28,328 nucleotides of DNA from an uncultured Blautia sp. (GCA_900552095.1 URYM01000001.1:1-28328), one strand, 5' to 3'; counted from the first letter of the stretch, positions 1-8,652 are shown. The notes: generated by a model from the letters alone, not told the origin. Numbers and translations: made by a program.

Positions 1-665
1 CCCCAGATTGTCTCAATATACTGAGGTTTTGCCGTATTAAACTCGATCTTTTCCCGGATCTTCTTGATATGGACCGTCACCGTAGCAATATCTCCGATTG
101 ATTCCATATCCCAGATTTCCTTGAACAGTTCATCTTTCGTAAATACTCGGTTGGGGTTCTGCGCCAGAAAGGCCAGAAGATCGAATTCCTTCGTTGTGAA
201 ATTCTTCTCTTCCCCGTTCACCCAGACCCTCCGGGCCGTCTTATCTATCTTCAGCCCGCGGATCTCAATAATATCATTTTCCTGCAGCCCGCTCCCGATC
301 AGACGCTCATAACGCGCCAGATGCGCCTTCACCCTGGCTACCAGTTCACTGGGCGAAAACGGCTTTGTGATGTAATCATCCGCTCCCAGACCCAGCCCCC
401 TGATCTTATCTATATCGTCCTTCTTGGCAGACACCATCAGGATCGGCGTATTTTTACTTCTCCGGATCTCCCGGCATATCTCAAATCCATCCATTCCCGG
501 CAGCATCAGATCCAGAATAAACAGATCAAACTCTTCTGTGAGCGCTCTTTTCAGCCCCACATCCCCCTGATGCTCCGTCTCCACTTCAAATCCGGACAGT
601 TCCAGATAATCCCGTTCCAGATCCGCGATCTCCGTCTCATCCTCAATGATCAGTATTCTACTCAT
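1..665 (-). CDS. OmpR/PhoB-family response regulator, 3' end cut by window
   Basis: DNA-binding response regulator of a two-component system, partner of the kinase encoded just upstream. The visible 221 residues hold an N-terminal receiver domain (acidic pocket IIEDE near residues 6-10, phospho-acceptor Asp52 in LFILDLMLPGMDG, conserved Lys in ITKPF near residue 102) and a C-terminal winged-helix domain (ETIWG reached at the window edge). Only about 5-10 residues of the usual GVGYRF-type tail are missing. The ATG at 665 lies inside the end of the kinase gene, so the two overlap by 8 bases and are translationally coupled. The order is kinase first, regulator second, the reverse of the common arrangement. 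The target genes cannot be told from the sequence. Confidence 0.93.
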   Translation of the reverse strand, partial: MSRILIIEDETEIADLERDYLELSGFEVETEHQGDVGLKRALTEEFDLFILDLMLPGMDGFEICREIRRSKNTPILMVSAKKDDIDKIRGLGLGADDYITKPFSPSELVARVKAHLARYERLIGSGLQENDIIEIRGLKIDKTARRVWVNGEEKNFTTKEFDLLAFLAQNPNRVFTKDELFKEIWDMESIGDIATVTVHIKKIREKIEFNTAKPQYIETIW

Positions 666-2148
666 TTACCGGTACCTCCTGATATTTTCTAAGCACAAAA
701 TACATCACCGTGCCAATATTTTCCTTGCTGGTGGCCCATACCTTTCCGCCATGATCCTCCATGATCTTTTTTACGATAGACAGCCCGATGCCGCTTCCTC
801 CCTTGCTGGAGTTGCGGGAAGCATCCGTCCGGTAAAAGCGTTCAAAAATATTGACCAGATCCTTCTGAGCGATCCCCTTTCCGTTATCTTCAATCTCTAC
901 CTGAATGAAGTCTCCCACATCTCTTACCCGAAGGTTGATCACACCCTTCGCCTTATTCATGTATTTCAGAGAATTGCTCACAATATTGTTGATCACCCTG
1001 GTAATCTGCTCCACGTCCGCGATCACCTTCACATCATCCGCCACGTAATTCAGATAATTCAGCTCAACCCCCTTGGACTCCAGCTCCATCGCCAGTTCTT
1101 CCGCACAGTCATTAAAATACTCTGTGACCGGAACCTTGCTGAACGTATAGGGAATACGATTGGTATCAATCTTGGAGTATACCGTCAGTTCATTGATCAG
1201 CCGATCCATTTCATTCGCCTTATTGTAGATTGTCTTGATATAGCGCTCCCGCTTCTCCGGCGTATTGGCCACACCGTCCATCAGCCCTTCCGCATACCCT
1301 TTCACCGCAGTGATAGGTGTCTTCAAGTCGTGGGCGATATTGCTGATCAGTTCTTTATTCTCCTTGTCAAACTTCACCTTCTCCTCCGTGGAGGCCTTCA
1401 GCCGCTGCCGCATTTCTTCAAAATCCTGGCACAGATCATTGATCTCCACCACATCACAGCCTTCCACCACGAAGTCCAGATTGCCTTCTTTGATATTATT
1501 CGTTGCTTTCTTCAGAAGATTCAGCGGAGCGATTACTCCCCGGTAGGTCCACACGCACAGACACAGGCTTGTGACCACCAGGATCAGCACCACCACCAGA
1601 AGCATATTTGCAGTCAGACTCCTCACCTGAGGAATCACCGCATCCGCCCGGGTCACGATAAACGTACTTCCCCGGGAATCATCTGCAAACCGGAAATCCA
1701 CCTGTTTTACCAGAGCCTGATCTTCCCCTCCGATATACAGTCCCTTATCTGATCCCGCCAGAAAATCTCCGTACCTAGGCAGTTCTGAAAATATCATCTC
1801 TCCGTCTTCCTGGGAACCACAGTAGTAGATCTCGTCGCCCTTTCTCACCAGAAGATAGGAATTCTGCCTTGCCAGGCGGTCGTTCAGCTGCTCCAGCTGT
1901 TCTGTATCTTCCAGCTGTTCCGGAGATGTCCTCGCCATCGTCTGAATATTTTCAAAAGTCTCCTTTGTCATCTGACCCAGAAGCGCAGAACTGTTGAGCA
2001 TGGTATAAGTAGCATCCTCAATCCCATACTGTTCCTCAAGAATATTTAATTGATGCTGAGCAAACGCAACCAGTGAAACGGCAGAGAGCAGCAGGGGAAC
2101 CAGAATGATTGCGAAAAACGATACGATAATCCTTGTCCTTAACTTCAT
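658..2148 (-). CDS. Sensor histidine kinase with HAMP domain
   Basis: Membrane sensor kinase, 496 aa. Membrane segment 1 lies at about residues 7-30, an extracytoplasmic sensor region of about 150 residues follows, and membrane segment 2 is at about 180-203. A HAMP linker comes next (about 203-255), then the dimerisation/phospho-acceptor helix with His273 in SNIAHDLKTPITAVKGYAEG, and an ATPase domain with N box (NNIVSNSLKYM, about 387-397), DNGKGI (421-426), ERFYR and GGSGIGLSIV (450-459). The architecture matches PhoR/ResE/VanS-like kinases; the ligand is unknown. The ATG is preceded by an AGAGGA-type ribosome site and by a good extended -10 promoter. It is co-transcribed with the response regulator downstream. 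The ABC-permease gene upstream is separated by 141 bases with its own promoter, so the two units are probably independent. Confidence 0.95.
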   Translation of the reverse strand: MKLRTRIIVSFFAIILVPLLLSAVSLVAFAQHQLNILEEQYGIEDATYTMLNSSALLGQMTKETFENIQTMARTSPEQLEDTEQLEQLNDRLARQNSYLLVRKGDEIYYCGSQEDGEMIFSELPRYGDFLAGSDKGLYIGGEDQALVKQVDFRFADDSRGSTFIVTRADAVIPQVRSLTANMLLVVVLILVVTSLCLCVWTYRGVIAPLNLLKKATNNIKEGNLDFVVEGCDVVEINDLCQDFEEMRQRLKASTEEKVKFDKENKELISNIAHDLKTPITAVKGYAEGLMDGVANTPEKRERYIKTIYNKANEMDRLINELTVYSKIDTNRIPYTFSKVPVTEYFNDCAEELAMELESKGVELNYLNYVADDVKVIADVEQITRVINNIVSNSLKYMNKAKGVINLRVRDVGDFIQVEIEDNGKGIAQKDLVNIFERFYRTDASRNSSKGGSGIGLSIVKKIMEDHGGKVWATSKENIGTVMYFVLRKYQEVPVNE

Positions 2149-2180
2149 AGAAACGTCCTCTCCATGCCTTACTGTGTACT

Positions 2181-2189
2181 ATTATAGCA
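2181..2189 (-). promoter_or_regulatory. Extended -10 promoter of the kinase-regulator pair
   Basis: On the minus strand the sequence reads TGCTATAAT, a TGn extension plus a consensus -10, about 32 bases before the kinase ATG. No good -35 is seen 17 bases upstream, which is usual for extended -10 promoters and for promoters that need an activator. Confidence 0.6.
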
Positions 2190-2226
2190 TAGCCACTACC
2201 CTTTTTCACGTAAACAAAAGAAGACT

Positions 2227-2245
2227 TTTCTAAAAAGTTTCTAAA
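2227..2245 (-). promoter_or_regulatory. Possible response-regulator site: TTTAGAAA direct repeat
   Basis: Two exact 8-base copies of TTTAGAAA (minus strand), at 2238-2245 and 2227-2234, start 11 bases apart, one helical turn. They sit about 50-70 bases upstream of the predicted transcription start of the kinase gene. Tandem repeats with this period are typical binding sites for OmpR-family regulators, so autoregulation is plausible. The rest of the 141-base gap holds no gene, and no convincing terminator for the permease gene was found in it. Confidence 0.35.
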
Positions 2246-2289
2246 CATTCACCCCTACTTTGCATCACACCGGATACCCCTGCTCTCTG

Positions 2290-4842
2290 TTAAGACTGCT
2301 TCAGAATCTCGATCACATTATCTCCCTTCATTTTTTTCATACTGTAAAGCATGGTGGCTGCCACAACCACGAGCACCGCTGCTGCCGAAATCCCCCAGTA
2401 CAGCCAGGGCAGTGTAAATCGATAACTCACTCCAAAAGAAGTGCTCCGATATACAAGAAAACTGGTTCCCGCCGAAATCAGAACTCCATAACAAATGGAA
2501 CGAATCCCATAAATCAGGCACTCACAACCCATCATCCGCCGGAATCCTTTCTGGGTCATACCGGCAGAGCGCAGCATGGCAAACTCTCTCCTGCGCAGAA
2601 ACAGATTCGTGGAAATGGTATTAAAAATATTCGCTACCGCCACCAGGGACATCAGCGCAACAAATCCCCCGGTCAGAACACGTATCACCAGAATGATGCT
2701 CTGATCCTGCTCATAATCTGCTTTCAGGTCATAATAGCCGCACTGGTAGAAGGCGGAAGAAGCGTCCGTTCTCTTCTCTGTCAGTTCCCGGATCACTGCT
2801 TTGCGGTCCTCTGTCTTTAGATAGATATCCCGGCTGAATCGTTCTCTCTCACCGCCTCCTGCAAAAGTCTCATAAGCGCTCTCCGGCACCGTTACAGAAA
2901 TACTGGCGCTGAAATAGCTCACCGTACTCTCCCGGGGCAGCTGATCCGTCTTCTTTTCAATCTGAATCGAAAAAGAATTTTCCAGCACTCCCGTCGCCAC
3001 ATAATCCTCTGTCATCTGCTCTATTCCACATTCCATCTCATAGCCTTCCGGAATATCCAGAAGCGTCTGGTTCTTATACTGGGAAGTTTCCTGATCCACA
3101 CTGCGCACGGTATCTGCACAAATCCCCTTCAGACGGTCCTGCCCGATATAATCTTCTCCCTTTTCTCCTACGCTTTCGGCGTACTCCAGGAACTGCTCAT
3201 CCGGAAGGATATTTATATGACAGCCAAAGAGCCTCCTTCCATCCGAACATTCCTCGCCGTACATAACCTCAGCTTCCTGCAGAAGCTCCCGGGGAAATAC
3301 CGCCGACATGGACAGGTGGTCCGCCGGACGTATTTCTGATATTCCCTCAATCTGCTTTAGTTCTTCCATCGCTTTCTCTTTCTGCTCCTCACCTGAACCG
3401 GAAACCAGATCAGAAAGAGAGAGCCAGATATCCATATCTGTACTCCGAAATACTTCATCCCCCGCCGCAGTCAGATACTGGACAAAGGATCCCGCCGTCA
3501 CGAAAAGGACAATGCTCAGGGTCAGAGAAACTACGGTCGTACGATATTTTTTCCTGTCCCTGCGATAATTTTTCGACGCCAGCATCCCTTCCAGCCCAAA
3601 GAGCCTCCCGGCCAGCCCTCCGGAACCCACCTTCGTATTTCTGATCTTTATATCCCGGCTGGAGCGTATCGCTTCCATGGGGGAGATCTGCTTTAACCTT
3701 CTGGCCGGGATCCAGACAGACAGCTTCACCGTTATCCACGCGATCAGAACCGCCGCCAGCACTGCCGCCCAGGATATTTTCAGAGAAATCTCTCCCCCAT
3801 CCTCTCCATGGATCCATCTGGCCATCAACGGACCGATGAATCGAAGCGTAATTCCGATTCCCAGAAGTCCGGAAAGGATCCCCAGCGGAATTCCCAGAAT
3901 ACAGACCGAACGCGCTTCATAGTTCAGTGCTTTTTTCAGCTGCTTTTTCGTGGCGCCCACAGAACTTAAAAGTCCAAACTGGCGGGTCCGCTCCCTGAGA
4001 GAAATAGAGAAAGCATTGTAAATCAGAGAGACGGATCCCACCATGATCAGTCCGATCACGATGACCATCAGAGAAACCAGCACAATCATCAGATTTCTGT
4101 TATCTCCGATCCCATACCACTGAAGCAGATCATCATGAACGGCCGCCGAACCGCCCGGCGCCTCTTCTGCCAGCTTATCTTTGATCTCCTCGACATAGGA
4201 ACACGTCTTACGCATATTCTTCATGCGGAAAATAATTCTCCGGCTTATCCCCTCATCCGCCCCCGGACCCAGAATAGCGTAAGACGCGCGCTCTTCATCA
4301 TACGAGGTCCAGACAGAATTTGTATAAAAGCCGGTAACTCTGCAGGTCTTTTCCCCCGTCTCCAGCTGAAGCTCAAGCGAATCCCCTGTCAGGATCTGTC
4401 TGTCCGCCGGCAGGCCGCTGTTTATATATTCCGGCAGCAGAATTTCATCTTCATTCTCCGGAAGCCTTCCTTCCTGCAGTTCCACAGGAACGTTCTCAAA
4501 AAAGTCTTCCGAATAACTCTCCAGAACCAGACCGTTCTCTATCCCGTTCTCTTCCAGCTCACTGCAGGCAGCTGTTCCAAGCCGGACGGCCTCCGCCGTC
4601 ATAGACAGCCGTTCATCTTCCCTTATCTCCTCCGCCAGTTTTTCTGAAATCCCGCTTACCACCCCGTGCCAGTTTCCTTCCTGCCGGATACTGCTTTCCG
4701 CCAGATACTGCTGAATGCTGGCTCCAAAAGAAGTAACTGCTGTAACCATCGCTGTGGAGAGCAGAACACCGATCATGGTTACAACGGTGCGGGACCGGTT
4801 CTGTTTCATCGTCCTTTTCGTAATCTCAGAAAAAATATTCAT
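2290..4842 (-). CDS. ABC transporter permease with two FtsX domains (850 aa)
   Basis: Membrane subunit of an ABC transporter of the FtsX/MacB superfamily, partner of the ATPase gene it overlaps by ATGA at 4839-4842. Membrane segment 1 is at about residues 17-40. An extracytoplasmic domain follows (about 45-250), then an FtsX core of three membrane helices (about 252-390, including the coupling-type segment SLRERTRQFGLLSSVGATKKQ). There is another helix near 440-460, a second large extracytoplasmic domain (about 470-730), and a second FtsX core (about 735-845, with LRRREFAMLRSAGMTQKGF). The repeat layout means about 8 helices and two outside domains. Such proteins act in mechanotransmission, lipoprotein or peptide handling rather than ordinary import. 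The substrate is unknown. It is larger than the usual BceB-type permease (about 650 aa). Confidence 0.88.
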   Translation of the reverse strand: MNIFSEITKRTMKQNRSRTVVTMIGVLLSTAMVTAVTSFGASIQQYLAESSIRQEGNWHGVVSGISEKLAEEIREDERLSMTAEAVRLGTAACSELEENGIENGLVLESYSEDFFENVPVELQEGRLPENEDEILLPEYINSGLPADRQILTGDSLELQLETGEKTCRVTGFYTNSVWTSYDEERASYAILGPGADEGISRRIIFRMKNMRKTCSYVEEIKDKLAEEAPGGSAAVHDDLLQWYGIGDNRNLMIVLVSLMVIVIGLIMVGSVSLIYNAFSISLRERTRQFGLLSSVGATKKQLKKALNYEARSVCILGIPLGILSGLLGIGITLRFIGPLMARWIHGEDGGEISLKISWAAVLAAVLIAWITVKLSVWIPARRLKQISPMEAIRSSRDIKIRNTKVGSGGLAGRLFGLEGMLASKNYRRDRKKYRTTVVSLTLSIVLFVTAGSFVQYLTAAGDEVFRSTDMDIWLSLSDLVSGSGEEQKEKAMEELKQIEGISEIRPADHLSMSAVFPRELLQEAEVMYGEECSDGRRLFGCHINILPDEQFLEYAESVGEKGEDYIGQDRLKGICADTVRSVDQETSQYKNQTLLDIPEGYEMECGIEQMTEDYVATGVLENSFSIQIEKKTDQLPRESTVSYFSASISVTVPESAYETFAGGGERERFSRDIYLKTEDRKAVIRELTEKRTDASSAFYQCGYYDLKADYEQDQSIILVIRVLTGGFVALMSLVAVANIFNTISTNLFLRRREFAMLRSAGMTQKGFRRMMGCECLIYGIRSICYGVLISAGTSFLVYRSTSFGVSYRFTLPWLYWGISAAAVLVVVAATMLYSMKKMKGDNVIEILKQS

Positions 4843-5522
4843 CGCCGGATCACCTCATCCCTGATAATCCGGCCATCTTCCAGCGCCAGGATATGATCTG
4901 CCTGAAGGGCGATATTTTCATCATGGGTAATAACGATCAGCGTCTGGTGATATTTCTCATGGGAGAGGCGCAGAAGACGCATGATCTCCTGGCTGTTCTT
5001 TGAATCCAGGTTCCCGGTGGGCTCATCCGCCAGCACCAGCGCCGGCCCGTTCATCAATGCCCTTCCGATCGACACCCTCTGCTGCTGTCCTCCGGACAGC
5101 TGGTTGGGGAGATGTTCCTCCCTTCCCTTTAACTTCAGAACTTCCAGAAGTTCTTCCAGACGCTCTTCATTTACCTTTCTCCCATCCATCAGCACGGGAA
5201 GCGTCATATTTTCCCTTACATTCAGCACCGGGATCAGATTATAAAACTGGTAGATCAGTCCCACCTGGCGGCGGCGGAAAATGGCCAGTTCCTCTTCATT
5301 CTGCGTATAGACATCCTTTCCATCCACATATATTTTTCCGGAGGTAGGCCGGTCCACTCCCCCGATGAGATGAAGCAGCGTGGACTTTCCCGAGCCGGAA
5401 GCCCCCACAATCGCCGCAAACTCTCCTTTTTTTACCGAGAAAGATACGTGATCCAGCGCTTTTACTGCATTTTCACCTTCCCCGTAAGTTCTGCACAAAT
5501 CTTCTACTCTTAAAATTTCCAT
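4839..5522 (-). CDS. ABC transporter ATP-binding protein (LolD/MacB/BceA type)
   Basis: Cytoplasmic ATPase of 227 aa that powers the permease encoded next. Walker A GASGSGKST lies at residues 40-48, the Q-loop Gln near 92, the signature LSGGQQQR at 142-149, Walker B VLADEP at 163-168 followed by TGNLDS (D-loop), and the switch His at 200 (ITHD). The family is the LolD/MacB/BceA group that works with FtsX-type permeases. The ATG at 5522 is chosen because AAGGAGG lies 8-9 bases upstream and the protein then begins MEILRVEDL, right at the domain start. A longer open frame to 5678 has no ribosome site and would overlap the kinase gene. It is in the same orientation as, and 79 bases downstream of, a kinase-regulator pair that likely controls it. 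Confidence 0.95.
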   Translation of the reverse strand: MEILRVEDLCRTYGEGENAVKALDHVSFSVKKGEFAAIVGASGSGKSTLLHLIGGVDRPTSGKIYVDGKDVYTQNEEELAIFRRRQVGLIYQFYNLIPVLNVRENMTLPVLMDGRKVNEERLEELLEVLKLKGREEHLPNQLSGGQQQRVSIGRALMNGPALVLADEPTGNLDSKNSQEIMRLLRLSHEKYHQTLIVITHDENIALQADHILALEDGRIIRDEVIRR

Positions 5523-5536
5523 CTGTTCTGCCTCCT

Positions 5537-5551
5537 TATGCTCTGAGCATA
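5537..5551. repeat. 15-base dyad over the -10 of the ABC promoter
   Basis: TATGCTC-T-GAGCATA is a perfect inverted repeat around position 5544. It overlaps the predicted -10 and abuts the ribosome site of the ABC ATPase gene. It could be an operator or a small leader hairpin, or chance. Confidence 0.3.
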
Positions 5552-5588
5552 GCATTCCCAGATGACACCCGCATGACTTTTCTGTGAC
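5546..5588 (-). promoter_or_regulatory. Regulator-type promoter of the ABC genes with three 11-bp GTCA repeats
   Basis: On the minus strand CTGTCA, AAGTCA and GTGTCA follow one another with GTCA exactly every 11 bases (plus-strand TGAC at 5563, 5574 and 5585). They end about 9 bases before an extended -10, TGCTATGCT (5546-5554). The arrangement resembles a Pho-box-like array bound by PhoB/OmpR-family regulators that replace a -35 element. The outermost repeat is also half of GTGAC-N6-GTCAC (5584-5599). The neighbouring response regulator is the natural candidate to bind it; that link is inferred. Confidence 0.5.
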
Positions 5589-5601
5589 AGTTCCGTCACT
5601 T

Positions 5602-6609
5602 TCACACAGTTCCCTTGTAGATCCGGATGGAGAAGCAGCTTCCTTTTCCCGGTCTGCCGGAAGCCGAAATCGTCCCATTCTCCCGGATCAGGATTGCCCT
5701 TGCCAGCGCCAGCCCTATTCCAAAACTCCCCTCAGCCGCCTGTTTTCCCCGGTAAAAACGCTCAAAAAGATGCGGCAGATCCTCCGGGTCGATCCCCGGT
5801 CCCTCATCTTCTATCGTAATCTCCGCATAAAGCGGATTTTCTCGCCCTGAGATCCTAAGAGTACCTCCTGTCGGATTATGCTCCATGCAGTTTTTCAGCA
5901 CATTCAGGACTGCCTCCTGCGTCCATGTCCTGTCTCCCAGAAAACTTCCCTCCTCCACATCAAAAAGAAGGCTCTGCCCCCTAAGTTCAAGAGGAATCTC
6001 CAGCGGTTCCGCCGCCTGCCTTAAAAAGCCTTCCAGTTCGATCTGCTCCAAGTGAAACGGAATGCTTCCCGCATCCAGTTTGGACAACTTCAGCAGGCTT
6101 TCCACCAGCCACTCCACCCGGCCCAGAAGCTTTTTCATCTCCCTCAGAAGCACCCTCTGCCTCTGTCCGCCCATCTCTTCCTGCTGCAGCATCGACACCG
6201 TCAGATTGAGAGAGGTCAGGGGTGTCCTGATCTGGTGAGAAATGTCTGCCAGGGAATCTGCCAGATACTTTTTATCTTCCTCCAGCCTGTCTTTTTGTTC
6301 CCGCAGCCGGACAGTCATCTTGTAGATCTCATCCCTGAGAACCGCCAGATCTCCTTCCCTGCATTCTTCCAATTCCAGCCGTTCTTCGCCGTGGAGAATC
6401 CGGTCTGTCTCCTCGCTCAGACGGCGGATCTCCCGATAACGCCGGATTACATTCCCCCAGTTCAACACAGTCAGCACCGCCCAGACCGCCACAGCCATCC
6501 CCCCGGCTGCCCGGTTCAGGCAAAATCCCGCCGTCCCCAGAAGAATCCCCGCTGCCAGCCACAGACCGGCCTGAATTCTGACTTCTCTGTTTCTCCACAG
6601 TTCTCTCAT
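5602..6609 (-). CDS. Sensor histidine kinase, short intramembrane-sensing type
   Basis: Kinase of 335 aa. Two membrane helices near the N-terminus (about 13-31 and 36-54) are joined by a very short loop with no room for an extracellular sensor domain, as in BceS-like intramembrane-sensing kinases. Phospho-acceptor His125 sits in DISHQIRTPLTSLNL. The ATPase domain has the N box LKNCMEHNP, DEGPGIDPEDL, FERFYRG and GSFGIGLALA. It begins ATGA-overlapped with the response-regulator gene upstream. Kinases of this kind usually sense the state of a partner ABC transporter, and here the ABC genes follow directly. The trigger (for example a cell-wall-active peptide) is a family-level inference and cannot be seen. 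Confidence 0.93.
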   Translation of the reverse strand: MRELWRNREVRIQAGLWLAAGILLGTAGFCLNRAAGGMAVAVWAVLTVLNWGNVIRRYREIRRLSEETDRILHGEERLELEECREGDLAVLRDEIYKMTVRLREQKDRLEEDKKYLADSLADISHQIRTPLTSLNLTVSMLQQEEMGGQRQRVLLREMKKLLGRVEWLVESLLKLSKLDAGSIPFHLEQIELEGFLRQAAEPLEIPLELRGQSLLFDVEEGSFLGDRTWTQEAVLNVLKNCMEHNPTGGTLRISGRENPLYAEITIEDEGPGIDPEDLPHLFERFYRGKQAAEGSFGIGLALARAILIRENGTISASGRPGKGSCFSIRIYKGTV

Positions 6610-7280
6610 TCCATCTTATACCCCATTCCCCGCACCGTTTTTATAATCTGCGGATTCTGGGGATCCTCCTCGATTTTTTCGCGCAGCCTTTTAATATAAA
6701 CCGTCAGCGTATTATCGTTTACATATTCTCCGGCCACATCCCAGATTTCCTCCAGAAGCGCCGCTCTGGTCAGAAGCATTCCCCTGTGGTTTAAAAATAC
6801 CAGAAGAAGCCTGTATTCAAGAGCAGACAGAAAAAGTTCTTCTCCCCGGCGCGTCGCCTGTCCCCGGGCCGTGTCCACCGCCAGCTCACCAATTCTCAAA
6901 ACCTGCTGTGTCTTCCCGCAGCGCCGTAGCACCATCTTCATCCGTGCCGCCAGCTCCCGCGGCCGGAAGGGCTTGCTGACATAATCATCCGCTCCCATAT
7001 CCAGTCCGGTGATGACACTGTACTCATCCCCGGAGGCGGTAAGGAAGATTACAGGAAGATCCCTCTCCGCCTTGATTGCCGCACACACGGCATAACCATT
7101 CCCCTGTGCCAGCGACACATCAAGAAGCGCCAGGTCAAAAACTTCTTCCTCCAGCTTCTCCATGGCTTTCTGCTGCCCATCCACAGCTGTGATCCGAAAG
7201 CCTTCTCTCTTTAAAAATGCCGTCAGATTCTCCACGATCGCCGGATCATCCTCCACCAGCAGCACCCGATTTTCCTGCAT
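6606..7280 (-). CDS. OmpR/PhoB-family response regulator
   Basis: 224-aa DNA-binding regulator. The receiver domain (about 1-120) has the acidic pair in LVEDD, phospho-acceptor Asp54 in LALLDVSLAQGNGY, and Lys in VSKPF. The winged-helix effector domain (about 130-222) ends in the family hallmark VRGMGYKME. ATG at 7280 follows AAGGAG. It is the first gene of a four-gene set (regulator, kinase, ABC ATPase, permease) and overlaps the kinase start by ATGA. The probable targets are the 11-bp GTCA repeats before the ABC ATPase gene and perhaps its own promoter. Confidence 0.95.
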   Translation of the reverse strand: MQENRVLLVEDDPAIVENLTAFLKREGFRITAVDGQQKAMEKLEEEVFDLALLDVSLAQGNGYAVCAAIKAERDLPVIFLTASGDEYSVITGLDMGADDYVSKPFRPRELAARMKMVLRRCGKTQQVLRIGELAVDTARGQATRRGEELFLSALEYRLLLVFLNHRGMLLTRAALLEEIWDVAGEYVNDNTLTVYIKRLREKIEEDPQNPQIIKTVRGMGYKME

Positions 7281-7310
7281 ATTTTTTCTCCTTCCCTCCG
7301 CTTTCCTTTC

Positions 7311-7339
7311 AGTTTATCATATTGCCCCGGGATACGCAA
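7311..7339 (-). promoter_or_regulatory. Predicted sigma-A promoter of the regulator-kinase operon
   Basis: Minus strand TTGCGT (7334-7339), 17-base spacer, TAAACT (7311-7316). The -35 overlaps the U-tract end of the metK terminator, so the two units are packed closely. Confidence 0.45.
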
Positions 7340-7376
7340 AAAAATGCGGGCAGCGCCGTTCCGGCACACCCGCATT
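7338..7376 (-). terminator. Rho-independent terminator of metK
   Basis: AATGCGGG (7343-7350) pairs with CCCGCATT (7369-7376), with an inner GCGCCG/CGGCAC arm, followed on the minus strand by seven T. It starts 7 bases after the metK stop codon. Confidence 0.9.
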
Positions 7377-7382
7377 CTGTTC

Positions 7383-8570
7383 TTATAAATATTTCTTCAG
7401 ATCCTCTGCCTTATCCAGCTTCTCCCAGGGAAGATCCAGATCGTTTCTTCCGAAATGGCCATATGCCGCAGTCTGTTTGTAGATCGGGCGGCGCAGATCC
7501 AGCATCTTGATAATTCCTGCCGGACGCATATCGAAGTTCTCTCTTACGATCTCCACCAGTCTGCTGTCAGATACCTTTCCGGTTCCAAAAGTCTCCACAC
7601 GGATAGAGGTGGGATTCGCCACACCGATCGCGTAGGACAGCTGAATCTCACACTTGTCTGCCAGTCCTGCCGCTACAATATTTTTAGCCGCATAACGGGC
7701 TGCGTAAGCTGCAGAACGATCCACCTTGGTGCAGTCTTTCCCGGAGAATGCTCCGCCGCCGTGACGCGCCATTCCGCCGTAGGTATCTACGATAATCTTT
7801 CTTCCTGTCACTCCGCTGTCCCCGTGAGGTCCGCCGATTACAAAACGGCCGGTAGGATTAACAAAGAATTTCGTATCTGCATCCACCATATCTGCGGGCA
7901 GAACCTCGTCAAAAATGTACTTCTTCACATCTGCATGGATCTGCTCCTGCGTCACATCCGGATCATGCTGGGTAGAAAGGACTACCGCATCCAGACGCAC
8001 CGGTTTTCCTGCCTCGTCATACTCTACGGTAACCTGGCTCTTTCCATCCGGACGCAGATAGGGCAGGGTTCCGTTCTTTCTCACCTCAGTCAGGCGGCGG
8101 GCCAGCTTATGAGCCAGGGCAATGGGATAGGGCATATACTCTTCCGTCTCATTTGTGGCATAACCGAACATCATTCCCTGATCTCCTGCTCCGATCGCTC
8201 CCAGCTCCTCGTCAGTCATGGAATGTTCCTTTGCCTCCAGCGCCTTGTCCACACCCAGGGCAATATCTGCTGACTGCTCATCGATTGCAGTGATCACACC
8301 GCAGTTATCCGCATCAAATCCGTATTTTCCCCTGGTATATCCGATCTCGCGGACTGTATCGCGGACGATCTTCTGAATATCTACATAAGCGCTGGTAGTG
8401 ATCTCCCCCATAACCAGCACCAGGCCTGTTGTAATCGCTGTCTCACAGGCCACACGGCTCATGGGATCCTGCTCCATCAGAGCGTCCAGCACAGCGTCAG
8501 AAATGGCATCGCAGATTTTATCCGGATGGCCTTCTGTTACAGATTCTGAAGTAAACAGTAATTTTTCCAT
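7383..8570 (-). CDS. metK: S-adenosylmethionine synthetase
   Basis: Makes S-adenosylmethionine from methionine and ATP, in the cytoplasm, normally as a tetramer; 395 aa, the usual length. Signature motifs are the start [20 protein letters not shown] with the catalytic His, the hexapeptide-region [12 protein letters not shown], and the glycine-rich [19 protein letters not shown]. The ATG at 8570 is set by AAGGAGAG 8 bases upstream and by the conserved N-terminus. An open frame continues to 8651 but runs through the leader terminator and is not used. Expression is controlled by a SAM-I riboswitch in the leader, a direct feedback loop in which the product shuts off the gene. The gene is followed by its own terminator, so it is monocistronic. 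Confidence 0.98.
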   Translation of the reverse strand: MEKLLFTSESVTEGHPDKICDAISDAVLDALMEQDPMSRVACETAITTGLVLVMGEITTSAYVDIQKIVRDTVREIGYTRGKYGFDADNCGVITAIDEQSADIALGVDKALEAKEHSMTDEELGAIGAGDQGMMFGYATNETEEYMPYPIALAHKLARRLTEVRKNGTLPYLRPDGKSQVTVEYDEAGKPVRLDAVVLSTQHDPDVTQEQIHADVKKYIFDEVLPADMVDADTKFFVNPTGRFVIGGPHGDSGVTGRKIIVDTYGGMARHGGGAFSGKDCTKVDRSAAYAARYAAKNIVAAGLADKCEIQLSYAIGVANPTSIRVETFGTGKVSDSRLVEIVRENFDMRPAGIIKMLDLRRPIYKQTAAYGHFGRNDLDLPWEKLDKAEDLKKYL

Positions 8571-8603
8571 TTGATTCTCTCCTTTGTATTTTTCTGACCA
8601 TAG

Positions 8604-8629
8604 AAAAAGCCCGCTTCTGATAAGCGGAC
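8604..8629 (-). terminator. SAM-riboswitch expression-platform terminator
   Basis: GTCCGCTT (8622-8629) pairs with AAGCGGGC (8609-8616) around a 5-base loop, followed by five T on the minus strand. The competing antiterminator is also visible: AUAAGGGGA (8653-8661), the 3' strand of P1, can pair with UCCGCUUAU (8620-8628) with one mismatch. SAM binding that holds P1 closed would therefore free the terminator. Confidence 0.88.
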
Positions 8630-8652
8630 TTAATAATCTGTTTTCTATCAAA

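Noticed and set aside
646..1752. Long open frame of 368 codons on the plus strand
   Set aside because: It lies wholly opposite the sensor kinase gene, with basic, histidine-rich composition typical of an antisense frame and no recognisable domain.
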